Source of the DNA: Pseudofrankia inefficax
Lineage (GTDB): Bacteria > Actinomycetota > Actinomycetes > Frankiales > Frankiaceae
Length of the DNA: 64,000 nt
Assembly: GCF_000166135.1 (NCBI RefSeq)
Contig: NC_014666.1
Location: 5,270,001-5,334,000, forward strand
Direction of reading: 5' to 3'
Both the position numbers and the translations under genes were made by a program. The notes beneath the pieces are model-generated. The model saw nothing but the letters and a program-made list of their open reading frames with translations. It was not told the DNA's origin and made no database searches. Positions 43,687-53,233 of this stretch are shown here, piece by piece. The number at the start of each line of letters is the position of its first letter. Position 1 is the first letter of the stretch.

Positions 43687-46152
43687 GTGAGCAGCAACTC
43701 CGGCGAAGCCCAACAGGCGCCCGCGCCGACCTCCTGGAACTGGGCGCCACCTCCGCAGGGCCCACCCGTGGCGCCCGCTGGCCCCGTCGCGCCCACTGGC
43801 CCCATGGTGCCCACTGGCGCCGTCGCGCCCGCTGGCCCGGTAGCGCCCGCCGGCCCCGTCGCGCCGATTCCCGCGCCGTACGCGCAGGTGCGGGGGCGGG
43901 TCGTGTTCGACAGCGCGTGGTGCGCCCTGCGGGAGGGGCGGACCAGCGGCTTCTCCATGATGGGAATGCGCCAGCTGCTGCTCACCGACCTGCCGGCGGT
44001 CTACGTGCACGACACCGGGGGCCTGAGCAGCGCGGTCCTCAGCGCGCTGGAGCCTGCCTTCGACCCCGCCGCGACGGTCGAGCTCGTCGAGGGCAGCACC
44101 CGGCTCGCCGTCGACGTCGCGTTCCCGGACGGGCGGACCTACCAGGCGACGACCATCACCCCACTGCCACCGGAGCTGCACACCGCGCTGACCGGGCTCG
44201 CCGGCCGGCTGCTGTCCGACGCGCCGACCGCGGCGTTCGTCAGCCCGTGCGCCATGTCCGTGACGCCGCACTACGAGCGGGACCCGACCGAGGACGTGAC
44301 GGTCAGGAACCCGCCGGCCCCCGTCCCGCCGCCGCCGGCCGCCGGGCCGCTCACCGCGGCCACCGTCAAGGGCGCGGCGGCCCGGGTCGCGGCCGCCGCC
44401 CGCGCCACCGCGACCGGCGGCGGCCAGGCACCGGCGGACGATCCCGACGGGGACCTCACGGCCTACGCCGTGATCAAGGACGGCCGGCTGGAGCTGCGGT
44501 CCCGGGGACGCGCGATCATCGACTGGCCGCTCAACCGGGTCGTCGTCGAGCAGGCCTCCGCCACCAGCGCGCACGTGCGCGGCGGCGCGGTGCTCGACGG
44601 ACGGTTCCTCACCGGCGTGACGCTGCACCTCGCCGCCCCACCGGTGCTCGCTGCGTTCCTCGCCGTCGCGCAGGCCGAACGGCGCGAGGCCGAGACGACG
44701 ACCATGGGCACGTCCGCCCCGGTCTGGGCGAGCGGCCTGAGCGGCGACGCGGCCCGCGGCCGGGCGGACTGCGTGCTCGGCGACACCGTGCTGGAGCTAC
44801 AGCCGCGGGACGGCGCCACGACGCTGACCCGGTTCGACCTGACCGACTCCCGGCTGCGGATGGCCGGCTCGGCGCAGCGGTTCGTCATCTTCGACCCGGA
44901 GCACGGCCCGGTGGTCGTCGAGAGCGACTCGGAGGCGTTCGGCGCGCGGGTCGCGGCCCATCCCGGCGTCCGGGCGGCCGCCGAGCGGACGCTGGCGGGC
45001 GGGCCCTACCCGGCCGAGCTGGCCGACGGGGGCCCGGTGGCCTGCGCGGTCGCGGCCGGCACGCTGCGGGTGAAGGGCCCCGGCGCGGACCTGCGGGTGC
45101 CGCTCGCGCGGATTCGGTCCGTCGAGGGCGTCGCGGGCGAGGCGCGGGCCAGCCTGCGGGTCGCGGGCCCGGACGGGGACGTGACGATCGTCGGCCAGCT
45201 GGAGCTGGTCCGAGCCCTGCACACGGACGTCGCGGCCGGCAACTACGCCACCGAGGACCCGCGCCACCTGGCCGACATGCTGCGGGCCGCCGCGGGCCTG
45301 GAGGACGACTACTTCCTCTACACGATCTTCGGCCCGTTCTACGAGCTGCACGCCGCCCTGCTCGGCGACGCGGCCGCGGGCGGCCTGGCCGCGCGGGTCG
45401 AGCTGCCGGCCGACGACGAGGGCCGGCTGCGCACCGCCGCGGCCCTGTCGGAGGGCCTCGACGAGCTGCGCCGCCACCTCGACCAGGTCGGCTCGGTGCT
45501 GCCCGCCTTCATCCGCCATCGCGACGGGCTGCTGCTCGCGCCGGTCACCGAAGGGCGGCCGGAGCCGGAGTGGCTGAAGGCGCAGGAGGCCCGGCTGCGG
45601 GCCGCGTTCGCCCCGGCCCAGCGCGCGGCGGCCGAGACCGGCGCGCTGTCGGCCCAGGTGCAGCGCCTGATGGACCTGGACCCGTCCGCGTTGCCGAAGG
45701 CCAACTACGCGGGCGCCGCCGTCGCGCTCGGCGCCGCACTGCTGAACCCCGTGTTCCTGGTCTCCGGCGCGACCCAGGCGTTCAACCAGTACAACCAGCG
45801 CGCCCAGCGGTCGGCGCTCATGAGCACGCAGGCCGCGAGCGGCTGGGCAAGCGCCCTCGACCGGTGGAACACGCTGGTCGGCTCCACGCTCCCGGTGCTC
45901 GGCTACGTGCTGACCGAGAACCTGTTCGCGCCGCGCTGGGAGACCGCCCGCCGGCTCGCCGAGGAGCTGCGCCGCGCCGCGCCGACGGCCCGCGGGCCCT
46001 CGATGGGTGGCGTCGCCCGCAGGCTCGCCCAGCTCGACGTGATGCGCCGCTACCCGGCGACCTCGGGTATCCGGCTCACCCGCGGCGAGATCACGCACCA
46101 CCTGCGGGTCGCGCGTGACTCGGTCAGCACACCCCGGTTCGTCGACTTCTGA
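43687..46152 (+). CDS. Large multidomain protein of unknown function
   Basis: An 821-aa protein I do not recognise. Residues about 10-65 are a Pro/Ala/Gly low-complexity tail with repeated G-P-V-A-P units. Then come three or four beta-rich segments that look like repeated PH/GRAM-like modules (for example G-R-A-I-I-D-W-P-L-N-R-V-V-V and L-R-V-P-L-A-R-I-R-S-V-E-G). A helical domain follows, then a hydrophobic stretch (A-V-A-L-G-A-A-L-L-N-P-V-F-L) at about 680. No signal peptide is seen. GTG 43687 has GGGGGCGG about 12 bases upstream. It is followed after 30 bases by a His-rich membrane protein, so the two probably act together. Confidence 0.75.
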   Translation: MSSNSGEAQQAPAPTSWNWAPPPQGPPVAPAGPVAPTGPMVPTGAVAPAGPVAPAGPVAPIPAPYAQVRGRVVFDSAWCALREGRTSGFSMMGMRQLLLTDLPAVYVHDTGGLSSAVLSALEPAFDPAATVELVEGSTRLAVDVAFPDGRTYQATTITPLPPELHTALTGLAGRLLSDAPTAAFVSPCAMSVTPHYERDPTEDVTVRNPPAPVPPPPAAGPLTAATVKGAAARVAAAARATATGGGQAPADDPDGDLTAYAVIKDGRLELRSRGRAIIDWPLNRVVVEQASATSAHVRGGAVLDGRFLTGVTLHLAAPPVLAAFLAVAQAERREAETTTMGTSAPVWASGLSGDAARGRADCVLGDTVLELQPRDGATTLTRFDLTDSRLRMAGSAQRFVIFDPEHGPVVVESDSEAFGARVAAHPGVRAAAERTLAGGPYPAELADGGPVACAVAAGTLRVKGPGADLRVPLARIRSVEGVAGEARASLRVAGPDGDVTIVGQLELVRALHTDVAAGNYATEDPRHLADMLRAAAGLEDDYFLYTIFGPFYELHAALLGDAAAGGLAARVELPADDEGRLRTAAALSEGLDELRRHLDQVGSVLPAFIRHRDGLLLAPVTEGRPEPEWLKAQEARLRAAFAPAQRAAAETGALSAQVQRLMDLDPSALPKANYAGAAVALGAALLNPVFLVSGATQAFNQYNQRAQRSALMSTQAASGWASALDRWNTLVGSTLPVLGYVLTENLFAPRWETARRLAEELRRAAPTARGPSMGGVARRLAQLDVMRRYPATSGIRLTRGEITHHLRVARDSVSTPRFVDF

Positions 46153-46182
46153 TTCCGTCACCCGACCCGCGCGGGAGCCACG

Positions 46183-46986
46183 ATGACCATCTTCGCGAGC
46201 CAGTTCGACCGCGCTCGGGTCTACACGGGCAGGTACACCGGGCCGCCGGGCGACCCGACCTGGCGGACGCCGCCCGGCGCCCCCGCTGGCGGCGGCTTCC
46301 AGGCCGCCACCATGGTCGCCGCGCTGGCCGCCGGCGGCCTGGTCGCCGGCCTGGCGGCCGCCGCCGCCTTCGAGGCGTTCTTCGACGGGGGCGCGGGTCC
46401 GCACCCGGACGGCCACCCCGCTCCCCTGGCGGACGCGGCGGACCACGCGCACGGCGGAACGGACGGCGTGCAGGCCCACGACGCGACGAGCGCCCTCTCC
46501 GGGAGCTCCGGCGGCGGCGACGCGGGCACGCACACCAACGCGTGGGGCACGGGCTGGGGAACCGGCTGGGACCAGGGCTGGGACGCCGAGTCCAGCCACC
46601 AGCTGGCGACCGGCGGCCATGCCGCGGCCGCGGCCGGCGGCACCGCGACGGACCACCTCCAGGGCGCCTCCGGCCAGGCGGCCCATCAGCTCTTCGCCGA
46701 GTCCGCCGGACCCGAGAGCGCCACGGACGGCCCGCATGGCGCCGGGCCGGGCGCCACCGCGGCCCACGCCGACCCCGCGCATTTCCACGTGACGGGCACC
46801 GAGAGCGAGGGCTCCGGCCATCACGACGGCTACGACGCCTTCGTCCATGACGGTTCGGGCTATGACGGCTCCGGCGACGAGGACCACCACGCCGCCGACC
46901 AGCACATGCTCACCGTCCACGAGGACGCCTGGACCCACGAACCCGGCCACGACGGCGGCCTGACCGGCCACGAAGGCCTGTCCTGA
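46183..46986 (+). CDS. Histidine/Asp/Gly-rich single-span membrane protein, unknown
   Basis: A 267-aa protein with one hydrophobic helix (about 39-67, A-A-L-A-A-G-G-L-V-A-G-L-A-A-A-A-A). The long tail is rich in His, Asp, Gly and Ser. It includes tandem G-T-G-W units and many H-x-H, D-H-A-H and H-D-G motifs that could bind metal ions. No homologue is recognised. GCGGGAGCC lies before ATG 46183. It is the second gene of a likely two-gene operon with the 821-aa protein and ends before a 75-bp repeat and the convergent TIR-NACHT gene. Confidence 0.72.
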   Translation: MTIFASQFDRARVYTGRYTGPPGDPTWRTPPGAPAGGGFQAATMVAALAAGGLVAGLAAAAAFEAFFDGGAGPHPDGHPAPLADAADHAHGGTDGVQAHDATSALSGSSGGGDAGTHTNAWGTGWGTGWDQGWDAESSHQLATGGHAAAAAGGTATDHLQGASGQAAHQLFAESAGPESATDGPHGAGPGATAAHADPAHFHVTGTESEGSGHHDGYDAFVHDGSGYDGSGDEDHHAADQHMLTVHEDAWTHEPGHDGGLTGHEGLS

Positions 46987-47029
46987 GGGGTGGACGGGAT
47001 CGGGGCGGCTCGGTGCTCTCGCGCGGACT

Positions 47030-47104
47030 TGATCGCGGCTTTGGCCCTCGGGTGGTCGTGGCGCCGGCGGTTCCGCGACCATCCCAGGGCTCAAACGGCG
47101 ATCA
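47030..47104. repeat. 75-bp hairpin element, copy B3
   Basis: TGATCGCGGCTTTGGCCCTC at the left and GAGGGC-type sequence ending AAACGGCGATCA at the right, with GGTGGTCG/CGACCATCC inside. It lies between the convergent stops at 46986 and 47201. Confidence 0.85.
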
Positions 47105-47200
47105 TGACGGTGCCGCAGACCGACTAGCGATCCGCCGTGACCGCCCGGGTGCTGATCACGGGCCGGTGACCTGGCAGGAAGCCCGCGACCGAGGCCGTGT

Positions 47201-50200
47201 TCAGCTGTTCCGGCGCCGCCGTGGCGCGGATGGGCCCTTCCTGTCCTCCGGGGTGTCCCTGACCGGGCGCGGCAGCGGAGAATCGGGCGCGAGGCGCCGG
47301 ATCGATGGCTCGAGATGGTCGAGCTCGCCCGCCGAGAATCTCAGCTGCCCCAACGTCCACCACAGTTCCTGGCCCGCGTCGCCGGACAGTTTGTAACTCC
47401 CGTCCGGCAGGAGGACGGCCCAGTCGCCGTTGGCGAGGCCAGCGAGCGTGGCAACACGGGTGCCCGAGCCGACGTCCCAGAGAATGGCGGTTCCGTCGCG
47501 GCTGCCCGTGGCGACGGTGCCGCCGTCGGGGCTGAAGGCGACCGACTCGACCGTTCCGGTGGGATGGGCGAGCTGGTGGGCCTGCTCGCCGGTGGCGGTG
47601 TGCCAGAGCTGGATGCCGGAACTCCCGTCCGCGACGGCCAGCGTGTCGCCGTCTGGCGAGAGGGCCATCATGTTCACGGCCCCTGCCTTCCCGGCCAGCC
47701 GGCGGCGGCGCTTCGCGGTGGTCGCGCTCCAGAGCCACACGACGTCGTCCTTGTCGGCGGTGGCGAAGATGTCGCCGCGGGAGGCGAAGGCCACCTTCCG
47801 TACCTCGCCGGTGCTCTCGGCCAGCAGATTCGCCCGTGTGCCGGTCGCCACGTCCGCGGCCTGCAGATCGCGCGAGCCTTGGAGCACGAACCGGCCGTCG
47901 GAGGTGAACACCAGCGGATCCGGTGCGCCGGCGTCGGTGAAGGGGATGCTCCGGATCAGTCCGCCGGTGGCAGCGTTCCAGAGATCTACCTGGCCGAGGT
48001 TCGTCTTGGCTGCGATCGTGGCGCCGTCCGGGGCGACGGCCACAGAGACCACCCAGCCGACCCCGCCGTCGAAATCGCGGATCCTCCTGCCAGTCGCCGT
48101 GTTCCACAGGATGACGGCGCCGTCATCGTCACCGGAGACGAGAGTCGTGCCGTCGGGGCCGAAAGCCAGGGCGGTCACCGGGCCGAGGCGTCCGGAAAGC
48201 TGCCGGATCTGCCTGCCCGTGGCGGTGTCCCAGAGCCGGATCATGCGATCTCCGCCCGCGGTGGCAAGAGCTGTGCCGTCGGGGGCGAACGCGACCGCCT
48301 TGACCACGCTGCCAGGGCCGGTCAGTTGTCCAATTTTCCGTCCCGTTGCCGGGTTCCACAGGATGGTGGTGCCGTTGACGTCGCCAGTGGCGAGCGTGCC
48401 GCCGTCGGGGGTGAAGGCCGCGGCGCCCACCCGGTTGGTGTGACCGGTGAGCCTGCGCAGTCGCCGTCCGGTGCCGCTGTCCCACAGCCGAACGGAACGA
48501 TCGTTGCTGACGGCGGCGAGTACGCCTCCGTCAGGGGAGAACGCCACCGCGTTCACCGTTCCCGCGCCGAGCAGCCGGCCGACGGTGACTGTTCGGATCC
48601 GCCTGCCGTCGGCGACGCGCCACAGCCCGACGGTGTTGGTGCCCGCGACCGCGAGAACGTTGCCGTTCGGGCTGAACGTCATCGCGTCGACCGAACCAGG
48701 AAGATCCACGAACTGGCGGACCTGCCTGCCGGTGGCGGTGTCCCAGAGCTGTATGGCTGCGCGGTCGTGGGCACCCGCCAGGATCCGCCCGTCGGGCGTA
48801 AAGGCGATCGCGGCGAACCGGACGCCGGTCGACTCGTGGGTCTGCTCGCCGGTGACCGTGTTCCAGAGCCGGAACGTGTAGTCCTGATCCCGGGGCCAGC
48901 TGGCGTTCCTGGGGTAGGTGACGGTGGCGAGGATGGCACGATCGGGGCTGAGGGCCCACTTCGACAACAGGCCGGAGTAGCCGGCGAGCTTCCGTACCTG
49001 TTCGCCGCCGCGCGCGTCCCAGCGGCGAATGACGCCCGCACCGAACTCGACGGCGAGCAACGACCCGTCGGGGGTGAACGCCGGGTGGCCGGCCATCACC
49101 TGGACTGGCCGCAGGTCGGCGGTCGCTATCACCGTGTCCGTGGCCCTGTCGATGGCGAGCGTCGTGCCGTCCGGTGACCACTCCAGCGCCTCGACCCGGC
49201 TCCACTGCGATTCGCCGGGCGGTAGTCGCCAGACACGTACCGGGTCGCGACCGGTCATCGCGGCGGGCACGAGCTCCGTTGCCGCGCGGGCCTGCTCGTC
49301 CAGGTCCGGAGCGAGCAGTGCCGCGTCCCGCCAGCGGCTACCGGTCAGGCGGGTCCGGTGCAGGCGGGGCCGCACGAGGTACGCGCTGGTCAGATCAGCG
49401 TCCGTCAGATCAGCGTCGGTCAGGTCGACGTCGCTGAGCCGGACACCGGACAGGTTGGCCCCGCGCAGGTTCGCGCCGCGCAGCACCCGGCCGGACAGGT
49501 CGATGCCGCGCAGGTCCTGGCCGGCCAGGTCGACAGGCAGCTCGCGCAGTCCGAGGCGGCTGGCGACGGCGAGGGCGTTCGCGTGTGCCGTCCCGCCGCG
49601 TTCGGGCAGCGAGCCGCCGGCCGCGGCCCGCTCCTCTGGGGTGAACCGATCACCCAGCAGGGCGCGGGCCCAGCGCTCCAGCGCCGTCCGGTCCGCGGCG
49701 CCGATGAGGAAGTCGACGATCAGCGTCGACAGCTCGCGCTCGCGCAGCGCTGGGCTGTCACCCGTCGCGGCGATCTGGCCGGCGGTGGTGACGGCGACCA
49801 GGTACTCCAGGACGGACGAGTGGACGAAGCGGAACCGGTCGGCCTCATCGCGGACGAGCAGGCTGCCGGAGCCGATCGTGAAGACGGCCTGGGCCGGGTC
49901 GAGCGTCGTGGGGCCCAGCTCGGGAAACGTCTGGCCGACGACGGTCGAGAGCGTGGCCAGATCGAGGCCATCGGCGCGGCTGGTCCACAGGCGCAACGCG
50001 ACCGCTCGCGCCGCGGTCGCGAGCTGACCGGTCGAGAGAGTGGGCATGGACCCGCGGGTGGGGCGTCGCCGGCCGGTCTCCAGCGTGAGCCAGCGGTCGA
50101 CCAGGAGCCGGTACAGGTCGGCCTGGGTCATCTGGCCGCCGGTCGCTCGGGCCGCGAGCAGGTCAGCTTCCGCCAGGTCGGCGATGAAGGCGAGCATCCG

Positions 50201-51922
50201 TGGCGTGCTGGAGAGCCCGCGCAGGTCGGCGACGCCGGCCAGCAGGTCGAGGCGGCGACGCGCGGCGGCGCCCGGGGCCGTCTCGCCGGCGTGGGCGTAG
50301 TGACGGGTGAGGAACTCCAGGATCTGGTCGTCGTCGAAGCCGGTCAGCCGGATCGTGCGGGCGGCGGGGAAGAGCTGGACCTGCGCGCCGAGGGCGGTGA
50401 GCCACGGCTCCCCCGGCCGGGCGGGCGGGCCGCTGCGCCGTTGGTCCTCCGCGCGCAGCGCGGCACGCCACTGCTGGTCGGAGGCGAAATGCTGGGTGCG
50501 GCTGGTGACGATCACCTTCGCCCGGCCCGACACCGCCGAGAAGATCATGTTGAGGTGCTCGACGGCGCCGTCGTAGGTCAGCCGGATCGCCAGTTCGTCG
50601 AAACCGTCGAAGATCAGCAGGATCTGGCCGCGGTCGAGCATGCGGCGCACCGCCCGAGCCGACACGCTGTCCTCGCCGGACTCCTGCAGGTGCACAGCCA
50701 GCACCGTGTCGAGGTTGTGGCTCTTCTCGTAGGTTTGCAGGCTGATCAGCATCGGCGTCAGCTGGGGCAGCAGCAGCGGGACCCGCCGGGCAAGCTCGCG
50801 GGTCAGGAACGTCTTGCCGTGTCCGAAGTCGGCGAGAACGAGGACGAGGCGCGCGTCCCGCGTGTCGAGCCAGTCCACGACCGCGCCGAACACGTCGGCA
50901 TGCGCCGGACTGCCTGGTGGCTCGTCGAACCGCACGTACCGCTGGGGCACATAAAGCTCCGGCGGGTAGACCTGGTCGGCCGCGAGCAGGGTGGCCTGCC
51001 GGGCGCGGTACTCGGCCGGATCCCAGCCCCGCTCGACCGCGCGCAGACTGGCCACCTCGACGCCGCGTCGTCGGGCGCGAGCCCGCACCTGGCCGTCGGT
51101 GATCCTCCCGTCGTACACCAGCTCGGACTCGGCGAGCTCGTCGGCCTCCAGCCGAGGAGAGTGGACCTCGGCGAGAAACCGGGCGAGTGCCGCCTCGTCC
51201 AGGTCTCCGGCGTGGACGCCGACCGTCCAGCGTCGAGGCTCGCCGTCGACCCTGGCCAGGATCTCCAGATAGCGCAGGCCGTCCGGGCTGACGGCCCGAG
51301 TCACCGCGGCATCCGGAAACCGTTCCAGGTAAGCCTCGGTCACCCGGTTGAGCAGCTCGACCAGCTTGTCGGGCAGCTGCGGCCCGGGAAAGGACGGTCC
51401 TGCCCCAGCCGGGGCGTCGGCGGTGCCCGGGAACATCGGCTCGGTGCGGGGCCGTGCCGTGCCGTTGATCGCCGCCTCGACACCGGCGGCAAGGGTTTCG
51501 GCCGCCTCCTGCTCGTCGAGCCCAGCCAGATCGATCGCGACCAGACCGCCGAGGACGCCCGGCAAGGTGGACGGTCGAACCTTGACTGGTATGAGGCGCC
51601 GCCCCGAGCCGTCTGGGTCCGAGCGGAACGCCGCCTCCCAGGTCGCGACCGCGCCTCGCGACTCCAGCGCCTCGGGGGAAACGACGACGAGGGTGCGCTG
51701 GGCGACCCGCACCGCGTGATCGAACCAGCCGACCCGCGAACTGCCCGGCACGGCGTCCCAGGCCTGGACCAGCGGCCAGAGGCCGGCCACCGTCAGCTGC
51801 CAGCCGATCCACTCCGCCCACAGCCGATCGGCGTCGACCGTCTCGACGTAGTTGACGAGGAAATCGGGCTGCCGGCCGTCGCCGCCCGCCAATGCGCGGT
51901 CCACATCGCCGTCCCCCGTCAC
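47201..51922 (-). CDS. TIR-NACHT-pentapeptide-WD40 STAND protein
   Basis: A 1573-aa NLR-like protein. A TIR_2-type domain (about 19-150) is followed by an unassigned linker domain (about 180-320). A NACHT ATPase follows with Walker A L-A-D-F-G-H-G-K-T (Lys370) and Walker B L-L-I-F-D-G-F-D-E (about 435-443), ending in F-V-H-S-S-V-L-E-Y. Pentapeptide repeats (about 798-870; A-N-L-R-G-A-N-L-S-G) and about 12-13 WD40 repeats (about 905-1545) complete it. Related STAND proteins (Avs, bNACHT) are antiphage sensors whose repeats bind a trigger. In the TIR, the position expected for the catalytic Glu (12 after Ser82) is Thr94. GTG 51922 has AGGGGACT upstream. Confidence 0.95.
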   Translation of the reverse strand: MTGDGDVDRALAGGDGRQPDFLVNYVETVDADRLWAEWIGWQLTVAGLWPLVQAWDAVPGSSRVGWFDHAVRVAQRTLVVVSPEALESRGAVATWEAAFRSDPDGSGRRLIPVKVRPSTLPGVLGGLVAIDLAGLDEQEAAETLAAGVEAAINGTARPRTEPMFPGTADAPAGAGPSFPGPQLPDKLVELLNRVTEAYLERFPDAAVTRAVSPDGLRYLEILARVDGEPRRWTVGVHAGDLDEAALARFLAEVHSPRLEADELAESELVYDGRITDGQVRARARRRGVEVASLRAVERGWDPAEYRARQATLLAADQVYPPELYVPQRYVRFDEPPGSPAHADVFGAVVDWLDTRDARLVLVLADFGHGKTFLTRELARRVPLLLPQLTPMLISLQTYEKSHNLDTVLAVHLQESGEDSVSARAVRRMLDRGQILLIFDGFDELAIRLTYDGAVEHLNMIFSAVSGRAKVIVTSRTQHFASDQQWRAALRAEDQRRSGPPARPGEPWLTALGAQVQLFPAARTIRLTGFDDDQILEFLTRHYAHAGETAPGAAARRRLDLLAGVADLRGLSSTPRMLAFIADLAEADLLAARATGGQMTQADLYRLLVDRWLTLETGRRRPTRGSMPTLSTGQLATAARAVALRLWTSRADGLDLATLSTVVGQTFPELGPTTLDPAQAVFTIGSGSLLVRDEADRFRFVHSSVLEYLVAVTTAGQIAATGDSPALRERELSTLIVDFLIGAADRTALERWARALLGDRFTPEERAAAGGSLPERGGTAHANALAVASRLGLRELPVDLAGQDLRGIDLSGRVLRGANLRGANLSGVRLSDVDLTDADLTDADLTSAYLVRPRLHRTRLTGSRWRDAALLAPDLDEQARAATELVPAAMTGRDPVRVWRLPPGESQWSRVEALEWSPDGTTLAIDRATDTVIATADLRPVQVMAGHPAFTPDGSLLAVEFGAGVIRRWDARGGEQVRKLAGYSGLLSKWALSPDRAILATVTYPRNASWPRDQDYTFRLWNTVTGEQTHESTGVRFAAIAFTPDGRILAGAHDRAAIQLWDTATGRQVRQFVDLPGSVDAMTFSPNGNVLAVAGTNTVGLWRVADGRRIRTVTVGRLLGAGTVNAVAFSPDGGVLAAVSNDRSVRLWDSGTGRRLRRLTGHTNRVGAAAFTPDGGTLATGDVNGTTILWNPATGRKIGQLTGPGSVVKAVAFAPDGTALATAGGDRMIRLWDTATGRQIRQLSGRLGPVTALAFGPDGTTLVSGDDDGAVILWNTATGRRIRDFDGGVGWVVSVAVAPDGATIAAKTNLGQVDLWNAATGGLIRSIPFTDAGAPDPLVFTSDGRFVLQGSRDLQAADVATGTRANLLAESTGEVRKVAFASRGDIFATADKDDVVWLWSATTAKRRRRLAGKAGAVNMMALSPDGDTLAVADGSSGIQLWHTATGEQAHQLAHPTGTVESVAFSPDGGTVATGSRDGTAILWDVGSGTRVATLAGLANGDWAVLLPDGSYKLSGDAGQELWWTLGQLRFSAGELDHLEPSIRRLAPDSPLPRPVRDTPEDRKGPSAPRRRRNS

Positions 51923-52438
51923 AGTCCCCTAGCTTTCCATCAACATCACTGACGCGGAGCCAGAACCGCGGTCCCCTCAGGCGCCGATCGACTCGGCCTC
52001 GCCGCGCGGAACCTCCAGATCCCCCAAAGGAGGTACCCGCGCCGTTGTCTTGCTCCTCTGGCCGGCTCGGGAGCCCGGCGCCTGTCCGCGGACGCCGAGG
52101 TGACGCGCAGCCGCTACGTCGAGTAGCGGTCGATTTTCGTCGACGACGCCCGATGGGATCGCCCGGGCTCCGACGTCACCCGACCCAGGAGATGGCCGAG
52201 TCCAAGTCGACGAATACCGCCTCTGGGTCTTCCCTGTCCTCTCGGCACAGGCGAACGTCTCCTCGGTGACGGCCTCCCGTCCGCTGGGCTATGCCTGGTC
52301 GGCTCGCGGACGTCCGGGTCGGGCGTCGTCGTCCACACCTATCAACGGCACCTGGCTGCGCGAATTGATGCCGGACACGACGCGGGGGCACCGCCTGGCC
52401 GGCGGTGGCCCCCGCGTCAGGGTGGGTGCGTCCGTGGG
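51923..52438. other. Gene-free interval upstream of the STAND gene
   Basis: About 516 bases without a supported gene. The 5' side is the promoter region of the STAND gene. The only structure I see is a short inverted repeat around ATTTTCGTCGACGACG (about 52132-52148). Codon statistics of the open frames here look random. Confidence 0.6.
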
Positions 52439-53011
52439 TTATCTGACGAACTCGTAGGTCAGGAACGACAGGCCCTCGCCGAGGGGGCGGGTGCTGATCA
52501 GCCGCAATGCCTTCTTGTCGCTGGTCGCGCCGAAGAGCCGGTCGCCGTCGCCGAGGATGACCGGGAAGACGACGAGGCGGATCTCGTCGGCCAGGTCGTG
52601 CTCGATCAGGGTACGGGCGAGCTGATAGCTGGCGTAGACGAGAATGTCGCCGTCCGTCTCCGCCTTCAGCTTCGCGATCTGGGCGAGCACGTCGCCGGAC
52701 ACGACCGTCGCGTTGTTCCACTTCGGCGCGGCGAGGGTCGTGGAGACGACGTGCTTGGGCAGACGGTTCAGCTGGTCGGCCCATTCGCCGGTGCGGTCGT
52801 TCCAGCGGGTGGCGAACCATGCGTCGCTGCGGCGGCCGACCAGGATCGCCGCGGAACGCAGCGCCTCGTCGGTCTCCAGCCGCGACCAGTCCGCGAGATC
52901 CGCGCCGCCGGACTCGCCGAACCAGCCACCGAGCCTGAATCCTTCCTGCCCGTCCGGGTCCTGAACGACGCCGTCGAGCGACATGTTCGTGGTGATGACA
53001 ATCTTTCCCAT
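52439..53011 (-). CDS. Dihydrofolate reductase-like (RibD C-terminal domain) protein
   Basis: A 190-aa reductase-fold protein. It opens with M-G-K-I-V-I-T-T-N-M-S-L-D-G-V, the RibD-C signature. It continues with L-V-G-R-R-S-D, I-L-V-Y-A-S-Y-Q-L-A-R-T-L and the terminal-third L-G-D-G-D-R-L-F motif. Family members use NADPH on pterin- or flavin-like compounds; this subgroup is functionally uncharacterised. ATG 53011 is preceded by AAGGAGAAA. A 75-bp repeat element lies just upstream of its promoter region. Confidence 0.9.
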   Translation of the reverse strand: MGKIVITTNMSLDGVVQDPDGQEGFRLGGWFGESGGADLADWSRLETDEALRSAAILVGRRSDAWFATRWNDRTGEWADQLNRLPKHVVSTTLAAPKWNNATVVSGDVLAQIAKLKAETDGDILVYASYQLARTLIEHDLADEIRLVVFPVILGDGDRLFGATSDKKALRLISTRPLGEGLSFLTYEFVR

Positions 53012-53127
53012 GTGGGTTTCTCCTTGCCGGTGGGTGCGTCCACAGGGATAGACACCGGACCGGCTCGAAACTACGCGGCGCCTTCCTGCTGCCTCCGCCG
53101 ACAAGGTTCACCGTTCCGGCGCCCCCA

Positions 53128-53202
53128 TGATCGCCGTTTCGGCCCTCCGGTGGTGGTAACCAGGCCTGTTTCATAGCCATCAGAGGGCGAAAACGGAGAT
53201 CA
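53128..53202. repeat. 75-bp hairpin element, copy B4
   Basis: Left TGATCGCCGTTTCGGCCCTC; right arm GAGGGCGAAAACGGAGATCA, extended by imperfect pairing of GGTGG with CCATC. It lies between the RibD-C gene start and the sigma-factor gene end, both minus strand, 31 bases before the sigma-factor stop. Confidence 0.85.
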
Positions 53203-53233
53203 AGGTGACGGGCCGACCTCGGCGGTCGCCGCG

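Noticed and set aside
44797-47094. 765-codon minus-strand frame opposite the 821-aa gene
   Set aside because: No start signal and antisense composition. The plus-strand frame has a GTG with upstream purine-rich site and coherent secondary structure.
49358-51952. 864-codon plus-strand frame opposite the STAND gene
   Set aside because: It is the antisense of NACHT coding DNA; the minus frame shows Walker motifs and WD40 repeats.
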